Source of the DNA: Choristoneura fumiferana
Lineage: Eukaryota; Arthropoda; Insecta; Lepidoptera; Tortricidae
Direction: 5' to 3'
Assembly (NCBI RefSeq): GCF_025370935.1
Contig: NC_133474.1
Location: 985,005 to 1,049,004, forward strand
DNA: 64,000 bases
Position numbers and translations under genes: made by a program
In this document: piece by piece, positions 21,850 to 33,478 of the stretch
Layout: every line of letters starts with the position of its first letter
How positions within the stretch are numbered: position 1 is the first letter of the stretch
The notes under the pieces: generated by a model
Seen by the model: only the letters and a program-made list of their open reading frames with translations
The model's database searches: none
What the model was told of the DNA's origin: nothing

Positions 21850-22600
21850 AACTTGAGGTTTGCCCTCGATTTCCCTAGGATCCCATCATCAGATCTTGAC
21901 TTGGTGACAATGGGACCACCTCAGAAGAGTAAAAAAGAATTCCCTCCCTCCCTTCCCCTTCGAATAAAAAAGAATTTTGAAAATGGGTCCACAAATAATT
22001 GACTGAGTAATCGGTGTACATACATAAAAAAAAATACAAACATAGAACCTCCTCCTTTTTTGAACTCTGTTAAAAATATGTCTCATCCGGGTACCTATCA
22101 GCATGGGCTTTCTTTTATCCTTGTTTTAAATTTTTATTTTTAACTGCGCGTACACATGTAAAGGTAGTGAAACTTACATGTACATGGCATAAAATTATCT
22201 AAAACCATTATTCATGCAACAAATTTTCATTTCAATGAAAAAAATGCTCACGTTACTTGTTTCTTATTTTAACGCCATCTATGCGTAATATCATACAACT
22301 GAATGATGTCATGATGAGTTAGCGGGTCAAAGTTAGCTTATCAGATATGTCATAGATGGCGCTTGAAACTATTATTAAATCTTACATCTTATAAAACAAT
22401 ATTTGTGGCGGTATTTAAAGGCAATACTATGATTAAAACATTTATATGTTTTGTTTTTAGTAAAATGGTTTTTAGGGTAATCTTTTCAAAAAACATGGTA
22501 TTGATTTCTTTCAACAGCAGAACGGCTGGCAACTCTGAAAATTGTCTGTGGAATTGATAAAAAAAAAACTTTGACATGATGGTATGGTTGGTAGTATATT
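21850..22600. other. AT-rich DNA upstream of NRBP, nothing recognised
   Basis: Several short open frames on both strands have no domain. No exon signals. Confidence 0.4.
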
Positions 22601-22639
22601 TGTGTCGGACAGAAATACGTCGGGAGCGAGACCGGTGAA

Positions 22640-22936
22640 GAATTTATTTTAATTATCATGAGCAAGCTCACCGCACACGAACCGCGCTACCGCTAGTCGT
22701 AGATACGTTACCTATCGTTATTATTCGAGCGAGCGAACATTTCTCTCGAGTGTCGAGCACGAATAATGGTTTCCAATGTTTCAGTGACGTCTCGATACGC
22801 AACCTTGGATATTATGGTTACAAGAAAAGGTATATTTTGAAAATATATCTAGTGTTTTCGTCTTGAAAACTCTTGTGTGATATAATTCAACTGTGTTGTG
22901 GTTCTGTTAACGTTGTGGTGTTGATAAACCGGTGTT
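22640..22936 (+). promoter_or_regulatory. Probable promoter and 5' UTR of NRBP/Madm
   Basis: Repeat-free DNA upstream of the start codon, with more CpG than the flanks (CCGCACACGAACCGCGCTAC, CGAGCGAGCGAACATTTCTC). No TATA box stands out. Exact transcription start unknown. Confidence 0.35.
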
Positions 22937-23062
22937 ATGTCGGGCGGAAGGAGCTTGGAAAAGGAGCGCAAGTCGCCTCGCGAAAGCGGAGAAGATTCCG
23001 AAGATGAGAGTGAAATCCTGGAGGAGAGTCCGTGCGGGAGGTGGCTGAAGCGAAGAGAAGAG
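22937..23062 (+). CDS. NRBP1: First coding exon of NRBP/Madm pseudokinase
   Basis: Encodes 42 residues ending EDESEILEESPCGRWLKRREE. That acidic stretch plus ESPCGRW-KRREE is the signature just before the pseudokinase domain of nuclear receptor-binding protein (NRBP1/2; Madm in Drosophila). The family binds bunched A/TSC22D-type proteins and acts in growth control and vesicle trafficking. The ATG at 22937 is the only in-frame start and is followed by SGG-RSLEKERKS. The exon ends in phase 0 at GAG before the donor GTAAGT (23063). Reading on gives a stop only within the intron. Family proteins run to about 500 residues or more, so over 90 percent of the protein is missing here. No kinase-fold exon was recognised to the right. 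The symbol is by homology; the insect name would be Madm. Confidence 0.88.
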
Positions 23063-23382
23063 GTAAGTGATAACACTCCTTTTTCCCAGATTTTGGGACA
23101 ATCTATATTAAACAAAAGAAGTTATTGCGCTTGTCAGCTGATCGGCAAGGTCGGGACTGTATTTCTGTATTTAACGCGCAATAAGTTCTAGTTATTACAA
23201 CAATAAACATCAGAGCATATGCTGTAGTTTAGTCATCTTAAAATAATTAATTTTGCTGTCATTCTTGTGTCCAATACATGTCTAAAATGTTTTAGTGTAT
23301 CGCAAGAAACAAATTTTGTATGCCAGTGTGGCATTAGTAAATTTATTTAATGAAATACTAATTCACAGTTTACTCTCTTCTT

Positions 23383-23640
23383 CTTCTTCTCAGCATATAT
23401 TTGTCCACTGATGGACATTATGCCTCTTCCATGGATTTCCATGTTGACCTAGATGCGGCGAATCTGGTCCAGGTCTTATGGGTGTCATCCGCTCATCTAG
23501 CTGGTGGTCTTCCTACGTTTCGACTTTCAGTTTGGGGTTTCCAGTGTAGCGTTTTTTGGCTCCATGTATCATCCCCCGCGCGAGCGAGCAGTAACTTTGG
23601 TTCATTGGCTATTGGCATGACAGAAGGCATCCTATAAAAA
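23383..23640 (-). repeat. Retroposon (RTE-associated), minus copy with poly(A)
   Basis: TCTTCTTCTTCTTCTCAGCA starts it, GTCCACTGATGGACATTATG and CATCTAGCTGGTGGTCTTCC follow, and it ends near CATCCTATAAAAAAAAAAA. The family resembles 56935-57065. It lies in the NRBP intron. Confidence 0.5.
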
Positions 23641-23929
23641 AAAAAAAAAAAGAGTAAATTTTGTTGTCATACAAGATTTTTTTCAAAGTAGTCACATTGG
23701 TTATTATTACTGTAACTTAATGCAGTTCACACTTAGGTACATTTGAGTTAAATTCTCATGTTACCAAAGGAGATGTTCATGTATAAGAAATTCAGGGGAG
23801 AGATACATGGGATAAAGTTGTCTAATTCTTGTTAAGAATATATATCTCTCCCCTACCTGTATTCAGATATCACTATGCTTGTTACTGCTTTTACTTGACT
23901 TGATTGAATAATAACCTTAACCACAAAAA

Positions 23930-24100
23930 GTTGGAAAACTCAGACTTGGTCACTTCAAAGTACAATATCTCAAAAAATGGCTGAACCGATTTTGATGAGA
24001 CCTGTTTAAGAACCATAGCTAAAAAACCTATTTTCAAATTAAAAAAACCACTCCACCACGCCACAGACAGACACACGTAGCAGTCAAACTTATTGGTATG
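23930..24100 (-). repeat. GACGCAAAAAGAGGGG repeat, minus copy
   Basis: AAAAAGTTGGAAAACTCAGAC, AAATGGCTGAACCGATTTTG, CACACGTAGCAGTCAAACTT (each slightly diverged). Confidence 0.55.
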
Positions 24101-24299
24101 GGCTAAGATGACCGCTAACACTACATTCAAAGTTTGATGTTCAAGTGCAGTGTGATAGTAAGATAAACTTACAAACATTTACATTTATTATATTAGTTAT
24201 GATTTTGTGGTTGTTTGAGGATGTTTTGCTAACTTTAATTGTTATTTATTACAGTATGACCTGTGTTGCACTTTGGAAAATGTTTATTCAATAAACACA

Positions 24300-24520
24300 T
24301 TTATTTATGACTAACCGTTACCCGCAACCGCAGAATTCGTTTAACGCTATCCCACGGGAACTATGCAATTTTCCAGGATAAAAACTATCCCACGTCTTCC
24401 TCCGGGTCTCAAACTATCTGTATACCAAATTTCATCTAAATAGGTTTGGTTTAGACGTGATGAAGTAGCAAACAAACAAACAGATTTATAAACTTTCGCA
24501 TTTATAATATGAGTGGGATA
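24300..24520 (+). repeat. Retroposon of the CCGCGGCTTCGC superfamily, diverged
   Basis: TATCCCACGGGAACTATGCA, TTTCCAGGATAAAAACTATC, ending TTTCGCATTTATAATATGAG. Confidence 0.6.
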
Positions 24521-24989
24521 ATGGTTTTACTGGTAAAACTATTAATATTTTCGACCTTGAAAATTCGAGTCTGATCTGCCATTATTGTGCCAAAGTCAAA
24601 TAAATTGTTATATGTTGACTTTGACATTACAATCCTAAAATGGCCAAATTGTAGATCTGACTCTGTTTATTATCACGCTTGTTTTATTGTTATGTTTATA
24701 AAAGCAAAGTAGCACATTCATTTTAGTTATTTAGTATTGGATGTGTCTTCATTTACGCTGCATAGACAATATATTATTTATATTTAGAATGAGATAGGCA
24801 TTATTTGCTGATTCTGATATTAAGGCCAAATTAAAAATTATCTAACAAGTTATAAATAAATTGTATTTCATTGACATAGTATAGGTAATTTGTAACCATA
24901 ATAATGATTTCCTAGTGCCAAATATCAGAAACACAAGTCCCCCATGAACTGTAATCCTTCCAACCATATATGCAAGTAGAAATACAAAA

Positions 24990-25560
24990 AAAGCGGCCAA
25001 GTGCGACTCGGACTCGCCCAACAAGGGTTCCGTAGCAACAAGTAACATAATTATAAAAGTTTCCTTTACTTTTCGATTTATGATGTATTACAAAAAAACT
25101 ACTTACTAGATCTCGTTCAAACCAATTTTCGATGTAAGTTTGCATGGTAATTTTTTTTAGTTTTATCATTCTGTTATTTTAGAAGTTACAGGGGGGGGAC
25201 ACTCATTTAACCACTTTGGAAGTGTCCCTCGCGCAAACTATTCAGTTTAGAAAAAAATGATATTAGAAACCTCAATATCATTTTTGAAGACCCCACACAC
25301 ACACACCTAGGGGTTTGATGAAAAAAAAAAACGAGTTTCAGTACTAAGTATGGGGAACCCCCAAAATTTATTGTTTTTTTTTTCTATTTATGTGTGAAAA
25401 TCTTAATTTGGTTCACAGAATATATCTACTTACCAAGTTTCAACATAGTTCTTATAGTTTCGGAAAAAAGTGGCTGTGACATACGGACGGACAGACAGAC
25501 AGATAGACATGACGAATCCATAAGGGTTCCGTTTTTTGCCATTTGGCTATGGAACCCTAA
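24990..25560 (+). repeat. GGTTCCGT repeat, near full length
   Basis: Begins GCGGCCAAGTGCGACTCGGA and CAAGGGTTCCGTAGCAAC. It ends GACGAATCCATAAGGGTTCC, GGCTATGGAACCCTAAAAA. Ends AGGGTTCCGT and GGAACCCTAA are short inverted repeats. No transposase frame seen. Confidence 0.65.
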
Positions 25561-25633
25561 AAAGTCTTAGACTTCTAAACTCCTGACTTGGCTTGTTATG
25601 CTGTGACAGTCAAGTCAAGTCAAGTCAAAATAT

Positions 25634-25947
25634 CTTTTCTCAAACATGGCATGAAATATTGACGTCGTGTTACAAATAATAGGCTGAGAAGTATCGCGCT
25701 GCAGGCGCTGTGATTCGCCTGCCTGCGCGCGGTCACTCTACCGGCCTGCAAAGAGATTTCATACAACCTTGCAGGCCGCTGGCCGGCAATGCGACCGTCT
25801 TTTGTTTCAACGCACACTCTGCGACACGCACGCGGCCCACGCCCAGCACCACCGCCCTTGTCCGCCGCGCCAGCAGCCAGCGCGACACGCGCGCACACAA
25901 CAGGGCGACCAGACTAGACTTTTATTTCATGTAATGTTTGAGAAAAG
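25634..25947. mobile_element. GC-rich TIR element, copy 2
   Basis: TTTTCTCAAACATGGCATGA and the right end ATGTAATGTTTGAGAAAA. The interior parallels copy 1. After the right end GCACTATACAAGCCTCGGCC continues into CGGCCTCGCATCCCTATGCG, a longer GC-rich stretch to about 26060. Confidence 0.7.
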
Positions 25948-26074
25948 CACTATACAAGCCTCGGCCGGAATCTGGGGTTGCCGGCCTCGCATCCCTATGC
26001 GGCCTCGCTACGCTTGGCCGTCTATATCTGCTTGGCCGGCAACCCCCTACTTCCCGGCCTCTGCAGTAATGTAC

Positions 26075-26130
26075 TATTATTCAATTTAGGCTAAAACAAG
26101 CACTTATGAATGTCAAAAAAAAAATCTAAA
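26075..26130 (-). repeat. Short (TTTGAC)n SINE remnant, minus
   Basis: CAATTTAGGCTAAAACAAGC, ACTTATGAATGTCAAAAAAA. Confidence 0.55.
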
Positions 26131-28800
26131 AAATGTTCTTGTTTACGTACAGTGACTAACTATTGTCCTGGGTGGTGATGTGGTTAACGTATGACCTATA
26201 ATTGTGGAGCCGGAGAGAATAATATATTCAAACCCTTTTGGCAATTTCATGAGGGTTTGACTTAACAAGTCGCGCATTGTTGTCATTTTGGGACGACAAT
26301 TATGGGTCGTGCATTAATGGCACCTCTGGGTGGGACCCTCTAAGCTGCCAAACTAAACTACAATTCCTGGCGCATAGTCCGTAGGCTAATTAAAAGACTC
26401 ACTTTCCCCGCGCCGGTCAACGACCGCGTTCGGCGCTCGCGCAGACCACTGTCGCTTTCTAGCTTAGGGTCGAGATCTGTCAATGTGTCAATGATGTTGT
26501 GCTACTCTGGTAATGAGGAAGCAATGTACCAGTAGAACGAGACAACCAGATTATACATCTTTGGATCAATATTCACACGTTCCATACCCATCTCTTCCCA
26601 AGGATGTTATAAAAACAAAGAACAACTACTACACTATTTTTCCAAGACAGTCATGGAGGTTCACCACAATCCCCAACCCCCAACTGACGATCACGCAAGA
26701 CCACTCTGTCAAGAGCGTAACAACTTATGAAGATCAGTTGGTTAGATGTATCCTCGGAGAGTTAAAGCAAAACCCCTGTCTAATGTATAAAGAACATTTC
26801 TGTTTAGATCTGTAAGATAAATTGAGCAAGTTGCGTTATATTGCGAGGCCGTAAAGCGAATGCAATTGGCACGATATTTTTTTTACAGATCTAAACTGGG
26901 CTTAAGTTGTAATTAGGTCTATCATGAGTGTCGTGGTGCTTTGCTCCAGAAGCCGGAGACATGCCTGGATTCTGTAACTGGAGGAAACCAAAAGCCGCGT
27001 GACAATTTCATCAAAGCGAAGAACGCGCAAGAGGTATCTTATGTACCCTCCACTCTGGCATAATCATAATATAAGAACATTAACTGCGGTCGACGGTCTA
27101 CTCGTGACCACACTCGTTGAAAGGAGTAACATGGCCATGGTAAAATGTTTTGTATTGGGGATGTTATTCGCTAAAAGACCGACTATGACTGTCAAAACAC
27201 AGTATTATCTCTGAGAGTAATTGGCTGCACGAACAGGTGCTTCAATAGTTTCTGGTTTATTCTATACTCGGATGCGGTTAATGGTTAATGAATGACTTGT
27301 AATTGTCGGCCCGTTATGTATGATCGACAGTAAAATGAAGGACATGATAATTCTAGCCTTTATGGCAAATTACCTACACGATGCCAGGAACTATCAGTAC
27401 ATACATTACTGTCGTACATTCTGGGTCGACAAATACTAAGTCGTTTACTAACCGCTCTCTTATGCTATAAGCGAAGAAAGGTCAGGTATGCTATAAGCTA
27501 AGAAAGGTTTTTTCCGAAAAAGGCTAAAAGTGAAATTGGAAGCAGACCAAAAATTTAGTCTATAATTTTAAAATACCGATTTAAAATAAACGTCTCTTCT
27601 GTACGAAATTGCACAGGCATACACAATCGACCTACAATATCATCTCTTGACGTTTATGTTTATTAAATTTGTTATCGCATCTCCTGTACGATACCATAAA
27701 ACTGTTATTTAATCTTGTAGCAATAAAGAGTGCAAAAAACTGATAAACGAGGTAGAAACCGGTTCTTTAAACATTATTAAATAGACAACAGAACTACTTA
27801 CTAGACTTTGTTTCGTAAACTGAAATAAACTAAAGGAAAAACTTAATGATAACGATAAACTTTTGAGGAACGAGGGTAAAGTCGAAAACTGCAATTGCCT
27901 ATTATTGCTTATTGAGCTATGAACTCGCATCAGTATTTCTACTGTCTTTGTATAGCTCTCTCATGCAAGCGCGTATGCGAATCTATCTTCCACTTTCACT
28001 CAAACCAGAATTCGTTCGCAAAAAACGTCAATGCAAATCCGCCCACTTTCTTCTTCACATAGCTGGAGTTATTATAGATTGTTAAGTAATTCAGCTTTCG
28101 CGAGATGATGATAATGGTATACTTAATGGGTGAAATTACCTAACGCTACCTAGTTTTAGACTAAAAAATCAAGAGAAAGGTGCACGTTCACCAAAGATTT
28201 TTGATATTCGTAATACAAGAGTTCAAATTGCTAAGACGCGTGGAAATCAAGAAACGGTTGCACACATGGTGTAATTGGCCGGATGGGACGAGAACTTAAG
28301 AGGACTGGTGTGATTTGAAACGTGAATCACTAACAGGAAAACCACTGTTGAGTTTCCTTTGAGTATGTAAGTCCTCGAGATAAAAAGCTGAGAAAATTAC
28401 AATGTATGCTTTGTAACAAAAACCTCGGGCATTTTCTTGAGATTGTCACTTTGTTCCCAGACTTAGACTTCCAAGTAGGACAATGGTTATTGGTTTGTAT
28501 AACTCGGCGTGTATGAATAACTTCTACATTTTGACATTATTTTACAGTGTTGTATAATAAATGCATGACATAGCGTGCCGTTCTTTAATAAGTCTACATT
28601 AGTAGGAACATAGTCTTCAAAGAACGTGTTCTACCATCGCATAAGTTAAACCTTCCTTATTAGACTTAACGACCAATGAGCAATGATCAATTTCACTTTG
28701 ATGTTCAGGGAATATGGTTTGAAAAAAAAAACATTAAAATGTTGCTAGCATTGTAAACGAACGAGTTACCTTAACTCTCGTAATTTTTTTTTCTGAGATG
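26131..28800. other. Long stretch without recognised genes or repeats
   Basis: Holds a 100-codon plus-strand frame (26513-26815) rich in T, Y and Q, and a serine/leucine-rich minus frame (27709-27930). Neither shows a domain, splice signals or a neighbour that supports coding. Probably NRBP intron or old, eroded repeats. Confidence 0.4.
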
Positions 28801-28804
28801 TGCG

Positions 28805-28860
28805 AATACAATACAATACAATACAAATATTCTTTATTGCACACCATAAAGCAGTAAAAA
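28805..28860 (-). repeat. LINE-like 3' end with (CAATA)n
   Basis: AATACAATACAATACAATAC, AAATATTCTTTATTGCACAC. On the minus strand it is a GTGCAATAAAGAATATTTG end plus pentanucleotide repeat. A second copy is at 34370-34420. Confidence 0.5.
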
Positions 28861-29109
28861 AAACTATACTAACTATAGCTTTATTGTTATTTACTGCCTA
28901 CTTTAAAACAGATTTACTATATTATTAATTCAATTATTAAAACAAACACGTCGTCAAGAGACGTCACTGTCATGGACCCCAGAACGCAGGCCGCATTACC
29001 TTTTTGTATAGCTATCCCTATTCTTTGCGCGAGATAAACGCCAGCTCTAGAGTCCCCCGAGGCCAACACTAACCTTCTAAATTGTTGTTGCTAGCTACAA
29101 TTTTGAAAT

Positions 29110-29220
29110 CATCATCATCATACATCATAGTGGTCGTCATATCAGCCGTATGACGACCACTGTTGGACTATACGGCTCCAACAGTGGAAATCATAGGCCT
29201 CACCCATAGACCTCTAGTTC
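29110..29220. repeat. CATCATCA retroposon with two stacked hairpins
   Basis: AGTGGTCGTCATA (29129-29141) pairs perfectly with TATGACGACCACT (29149-29161). TGTTGGA...TCCAACA (about 29161-29184) follows at once. Confidence 0.5.
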
Positions 29221-30460
29221 CCTCAGATGCAATTGCTGTTCAATTTGTAAATAAACCAACGTAAAATTTTGATAAGTCACTAATTGCTCATCATAGATAT
29301 ATTCTATTCTTAACCAACCAAATGGTTGGTCGCTTGTCATTGTACGCCTAGGTCGCAATGAAAGCAGGACTGACGACCTTTGGTTGAGGTCAGTCGGGAA
29401 TAGAACATCAGTACAACACACGACGAAGATTTATTGACTGCGCACAGATTTCTCTCATCATAATTGTTTTGTCTCTAGATATTAATGTTTGGGTTGTGCG
29501 CCACCGCGATAGAGTCCAATATTGCGCTAAGTGTTAGTTCATTAGTTACAGATTGGATTGACAATTGTGCTGCTCTATGATCTCTATAAAATATATGTAA
29601 TAAATCTTTGCGCCTGGCGTCGGCATAATTTTCATTCGTTTTATTATTGAAACATTTCGATACTTGTGTTATTTGAATTGATCTTGTTCATTATAAGAAT
29701 TTTGATTCTCGTTATACTTATAATGAACAAATCTCCTTGAGTTAACATTACTTTTTACTTTTAGTAACACCTACTGAAAATATACAAGCTGCTGTCGCGC
29801 GATGTCTGTACAAATAGCTCTATAGACATATAGACATAAGTGATGAAATAATTAATTACGATCGTGTCCATTCAAATGAGTTCAGCATTTCATTTACAGC
29901 GGCGTTAGTGTTAGTAACTATAGTTGGGGAATAGCTGCACAATACGTGTTGTTTTGTATTAGCCTAGGAGCCTTCTTCTAATTCCACAAAACACGTCTCA
30001 AAAACTATACCAACACTGTATAGCTAGCCCTTGTTCTTTTGTTAAAGTACTATTTCAATGCCTACTTAAAATGTGATATGACTTCAAAGAGCATCCTCAG
30101 GCAGATTTGTGCGCCGTTTAACTACTTTATTAGAAGTGGAATATTCCAGAGCTAACTCCCAACGGTAAGCCAGTAAGTGGCTTTTATACTCGTCATCGTA
30201 CAATATACGATTTAAGATGTCTGAGAAGGAATTAGTTATCGCTTACTTTAGAATCTAGGCTAATCTAGGATTTAGTGGTTGTCAAAATGTCTGGCAGTAA
30301 AATGCTCGAGCGATAGCGTACGTCATAGGGTCAATACAATACACAATCTTTTTTGATTTCTCTGGCAATTCTTCATAGGGCATTCGCAGCGAAACGATTC
30401 TACAATGAAACGCGATTGTACCTACTCTATTTATTTGCCCAATATAATCTGGTGCTTAGT
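29221..30460. other. Unassigned DNA
   Basis: No recognised gene, repeat or inverted structure. Confidence 0.4.
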
Positions 30461-30464
30461 TTAG

Positions 30465-30945
30465 AAATTGTACCTCGTTGATTTTCTTGCCGGATCCTTC
30501 TCAACAGAGGTTTTTCCGAACCGGTGGTAGATTTTTTTTTGACATTCGTAAGTGCTTGTTATATCGAAAATACAAACTGAGACATGGATGCACAGAAAAA
30601 CCAGAAAAAGAGACCAGCGCTGGGAATCGAACCCAGGTCCTCAGAAATCCGTGATGCGTGCTATAACCCCTACACCACCGCTGGACAGGAATCTAGACAC
30701 GATTTTTTTCCTATGCATACATACTTATGCAGCAGCACTAGCGACATCTATGTTCCGCTCTCATCGAGAGACGTCACACTCTTTCGGAACCAACCGCTCA
30801 CCCAGACAAGAGATGTCGCTACTAAGCAATCAAATTATGATTGGTTTTTTTTGGAGTCTTTTTTGTATTTTGCTTGCTTTTTTTTTTGCTTGTTATAGCC
30901 TAAATTGAATAAAGATATTTTGACTTTTTGACTTTGACTTTTGTG
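30465..30945 (+). mobile_element. (TTTGAC)n SINE split by a nested insertion
   Basis: ACCTCGTTGATTTTCTTGCC to GTAAGTGCTTGTTAT (30562), then resumes TGCTTGTTATAGCCTAAATT (30887) and ends in TTTGAC units. The uninterrupted form is at 12030-12176. Confidence 0.75.
30563..30886 (-). mobile_element. tRNA-headed SINE-like element nested in a SINE, 10-bp target duplication
   Basis: Flanked by TGCTTGTTAT at 30553-30562 and 30887-30896. The minus strand contains GGTGTAGGGGTTATAGCACG and GGGTTCGATTCCCAG. Ends carry AAAATACAAA and TTTGTATTTT as short inverted repeats. It lacks the 5' hairpin arms of the 40588 copy, so it is a shorter or truncated form. Two short overlapping plus-strand frames across it are not coding. 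Confidence 0.75.
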
Positions 30946-31380
30946 ATGCCTCAGTCGTAGAATCTCATAAAAAAAACGTTAATCTTCAAGTTGTCATCGG
31001 AAGCTATTTCCGCCAAACATACTAAATACAAAAGACAAGAAAACATTAAATACTTAACACAAAATCAACATGTTAGTATGCGCTACTTACAAAGCCGGTG
31101 GTCCTTCGCATGTAGCGTTTGCATTCACCTTTGATACAAGACATATTATACCATACCAACCGGTATGTTCCAGACCAGCCACTATAAGGCGTGCTTATTA
31201 TACCGTCTAGGAACCAGTCGTACTTTATGTTTATTAAACGGTTTATTATCTGCCTAGATGGGCTCTACTTGCTATTGAAAGTTGCCATATTGATGTTGAA
31301 CACGCATTATGAACTACGGCCGAGTGGCAAACAAATTTATTAGGTATGCCAGTCAGCATTTGTCCTAGTTATACTAGGCT

Positions 31381-31705
31381 TGTGTGATAGAGAGAGACTC
31401 GGCGAGTGAGTGTCAGTGTCCGGAAGGACGATCGGACGTTGTTAGTGTTGTGTGTCGGTGTGATAGGGTGACTAATAAGAGTGACCAAGTGCGGGTAGTT
31501 CGTGATACGAGTGCCGGTACTATTAGTGATCAAGTGCGGGTAGTTCGAAGAACTCGCGCTGCTAGGCAGACTTGACACCCCACACTTCAGTCTACTCGTG
31601 ACCACGGCAACTGTAACGTTGCCGAAACGTCGAGGTAAATATTACTCGTGTAAAAATAGCGTGATAAGTCCCGTTTATGGTATTTTTGACTATGAGAGAG
31701 AGACT
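31381..31705 (+). mobile_element. Penelope-like element terminal fragment
   Basis: Nearly identical to 37420-37675. Contains GGACGATCGGACGTTGTTAG, GTGATCAAGTGCGGGTAGTT and a stem GGCAAC...GTTGCC followed by GAAACGTCGAGG (31607-31634). In the second copy this stretch follows GIY-YIG-like coding sequence, so it is taken as the non-coding terminal repeat. No coding part remains here. Confidence 0.6.
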
Positions 31706-32235
31706 CATTGAGAAGAAAAACATTTTGAAACAACATCAAATAATATAAATTTGGCCCCACTCACCATAGTGTTGTGTTACATAAAACAAACTCACTCTCC
31801 GCTCTTACACAACCTCTTTTCGTTTCGGGGTCACCGTGGAATTATCAGCTCAGTTATACGAGTACGATACCTGTCTGACATTTTAGGCGGGCAGCTGTTA
31901 GGTGACGTCGCAGCCCCATTGTCTCATGACGTGGGAGCATTCGCTGTTGCTATAGCTACGTCTGTAACGACATGGAAGTTTTTGCTTCAAACGTGCCCGT
32001 TTCGTGCGAAAGTAGCTGAATAAAGTACTGAGAAACGGACGTCATGATATTGTGTGTGAACGCAGGAAGTATGGCCGATCAAATTTTTGATACCTGCCTA
32101 AATAAGTCCTGTGAAATGTGGGAGCCAACTGTGAAAAACCATGCCGCTGTATCGCTTTTTCATACATATTTTGTAACCGCATTAGATACGAAGATACCTA
32201 GATAGTCTAAAATTTCTTGCTCTGTCATATCATCG
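31706..32235. other. Unassigned DNA
   Basis: A 90-codon frame (31751-32023) has no recognisable domain. Confidence 0.35.
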
Positions 32236-32239
32236 ACAA

Positions 32240-32465
32240 TAACCTAACCTAACCAAATTAGAGACCCTCGACATTGTCATTTCAATTTCAAAGTTCAATA
32301 TTTCGAAAACAGCTGAACCAATTTTTATCAACCATAGCTAAGAAGCACACTTGCTTTCACCTAAAAAACGCATCAATTTCGGTTCATTAGTTTGAGAGCT
32401 ACGATGCCACAGGCAAACAGACTGATAGACATTGGCGTCAAACTTAAAACATCCCTCTTTTTGTG
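32240..32465 (-). repeat. GACGCAAAAAGAGGGG repeat, minus copy
   Basis: TAACCTAACCAAATTAGAGACC, AAAACAGCTGAACCAATTTT, GACATTGGCGTCAAACTTAA, CCCTCTTTTTGTGTCG. Each block is diverged by a few bases. Confidence 0.5.
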
Positions 32466-33204
32466 TCGAGGTCGAGGGTCAAAAAAGGCAATAAACTCGC
32501 TCAAATCAGTAACTGATACAAATAAGGAAATAAGACAAATTTTACGTAACCGACCAATTCGTGGTTATCAGCGGCAAGCCAGACGGCCTCTAGACGGAGA
32601 AAGGCTGAGTCAACGGTGCAACGCACTCCGTGTCGTTACGTGACCATACGGAAAGTTAAGGTGCGCTCTAGCAAAGAGAACGTTTGTGATTTCGATTCTG
32701 AAATCTCAAACTGTAGTCCCTTTGCACGCAACTTTGTTGACCTCAGCTCTTACTTTAAACGCACACATTTTACCAAGAAGTGACGTCACGGGACCCCTCT
32801 CCCAAACTTTGACGCGGTTCATGTTTGTTATTTTATATTTGATTGTCAATTTTTGTAATAATTTAATTGGCGGACTAAAACAGTTTTTTTTTACCCAGGG
32901 ATCTGCCCAATGGTTTCCAAAAGACCCTGCACTGTTTCAGTCGTTAAAAATATTTGACAGAAACTAGTTCCATCCCATGAGATGGCCTGATGGTAGCTTA
33001 AGATTTATTTTCTTATTCTGTTAATCTGTGTCCATTGGATGTATAATATTAGATATAAGTACAACATTTGATATTATATAATTAAATTTATTCGAAAAAA
33101 AAACTTTACCATCGTTTTATAAAATAAACGTAACATAACCTTACTAATTGCATATCAAATAAAATGAACAATAATCCTGTAATGCTCCGAGTTTCATTGC
33201 GCGA

Positions 33205-33410
33205 TAGAATCCGGAATACGAAAATTCGCCAAACAACTCAAGCCATCGACATAGCTGAAGACTATACAGGTTGAAGTGGCGATGGGCGTGCTACATCGCT
33301 GAAGGAAAGGATAACCGTTGGGGAGAAAGGCAACAACAAACTGGAAGGCGAAAATGATAGGCCTCCCACTAGGTGTGCTGACAACATCGCGAGTTGCGTG
33401 AAACTCCATC
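33205..33410 (+). pseudogene. Decayed RTE-type LINE C-terminus
   Basis: Broken frames: RNTKIRQTTQAIDIAE, then LKWRW after a shift, DNRWGE and PPTRCADNIA. This aligns with the intact-looking RTE end at 49.15 kb (RTKVIDIAHR, LKWQWAGHI, DNRWGRR). Confidence 0.6.
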
Positions 33411-33478
33411 CATTCCATTCCACTACTTTTCTGTCACGAATTAATGTTTTCTTTCTTTCAACTGGTGCAAGCGGTTAG

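Noticed and set aside
21519..21856. Three overlapping 77-94-codon frames as genes
   Set aside because: GC-rich, stop-poor repeat interior with frames in all phases. The copy at 25.7 kb keeps no common frame.
26513..26815. 100-codon frame as a host gene
   Set aside because: No domain, no splice context, biased composition and no second exon. Kept as unassigned DNA.
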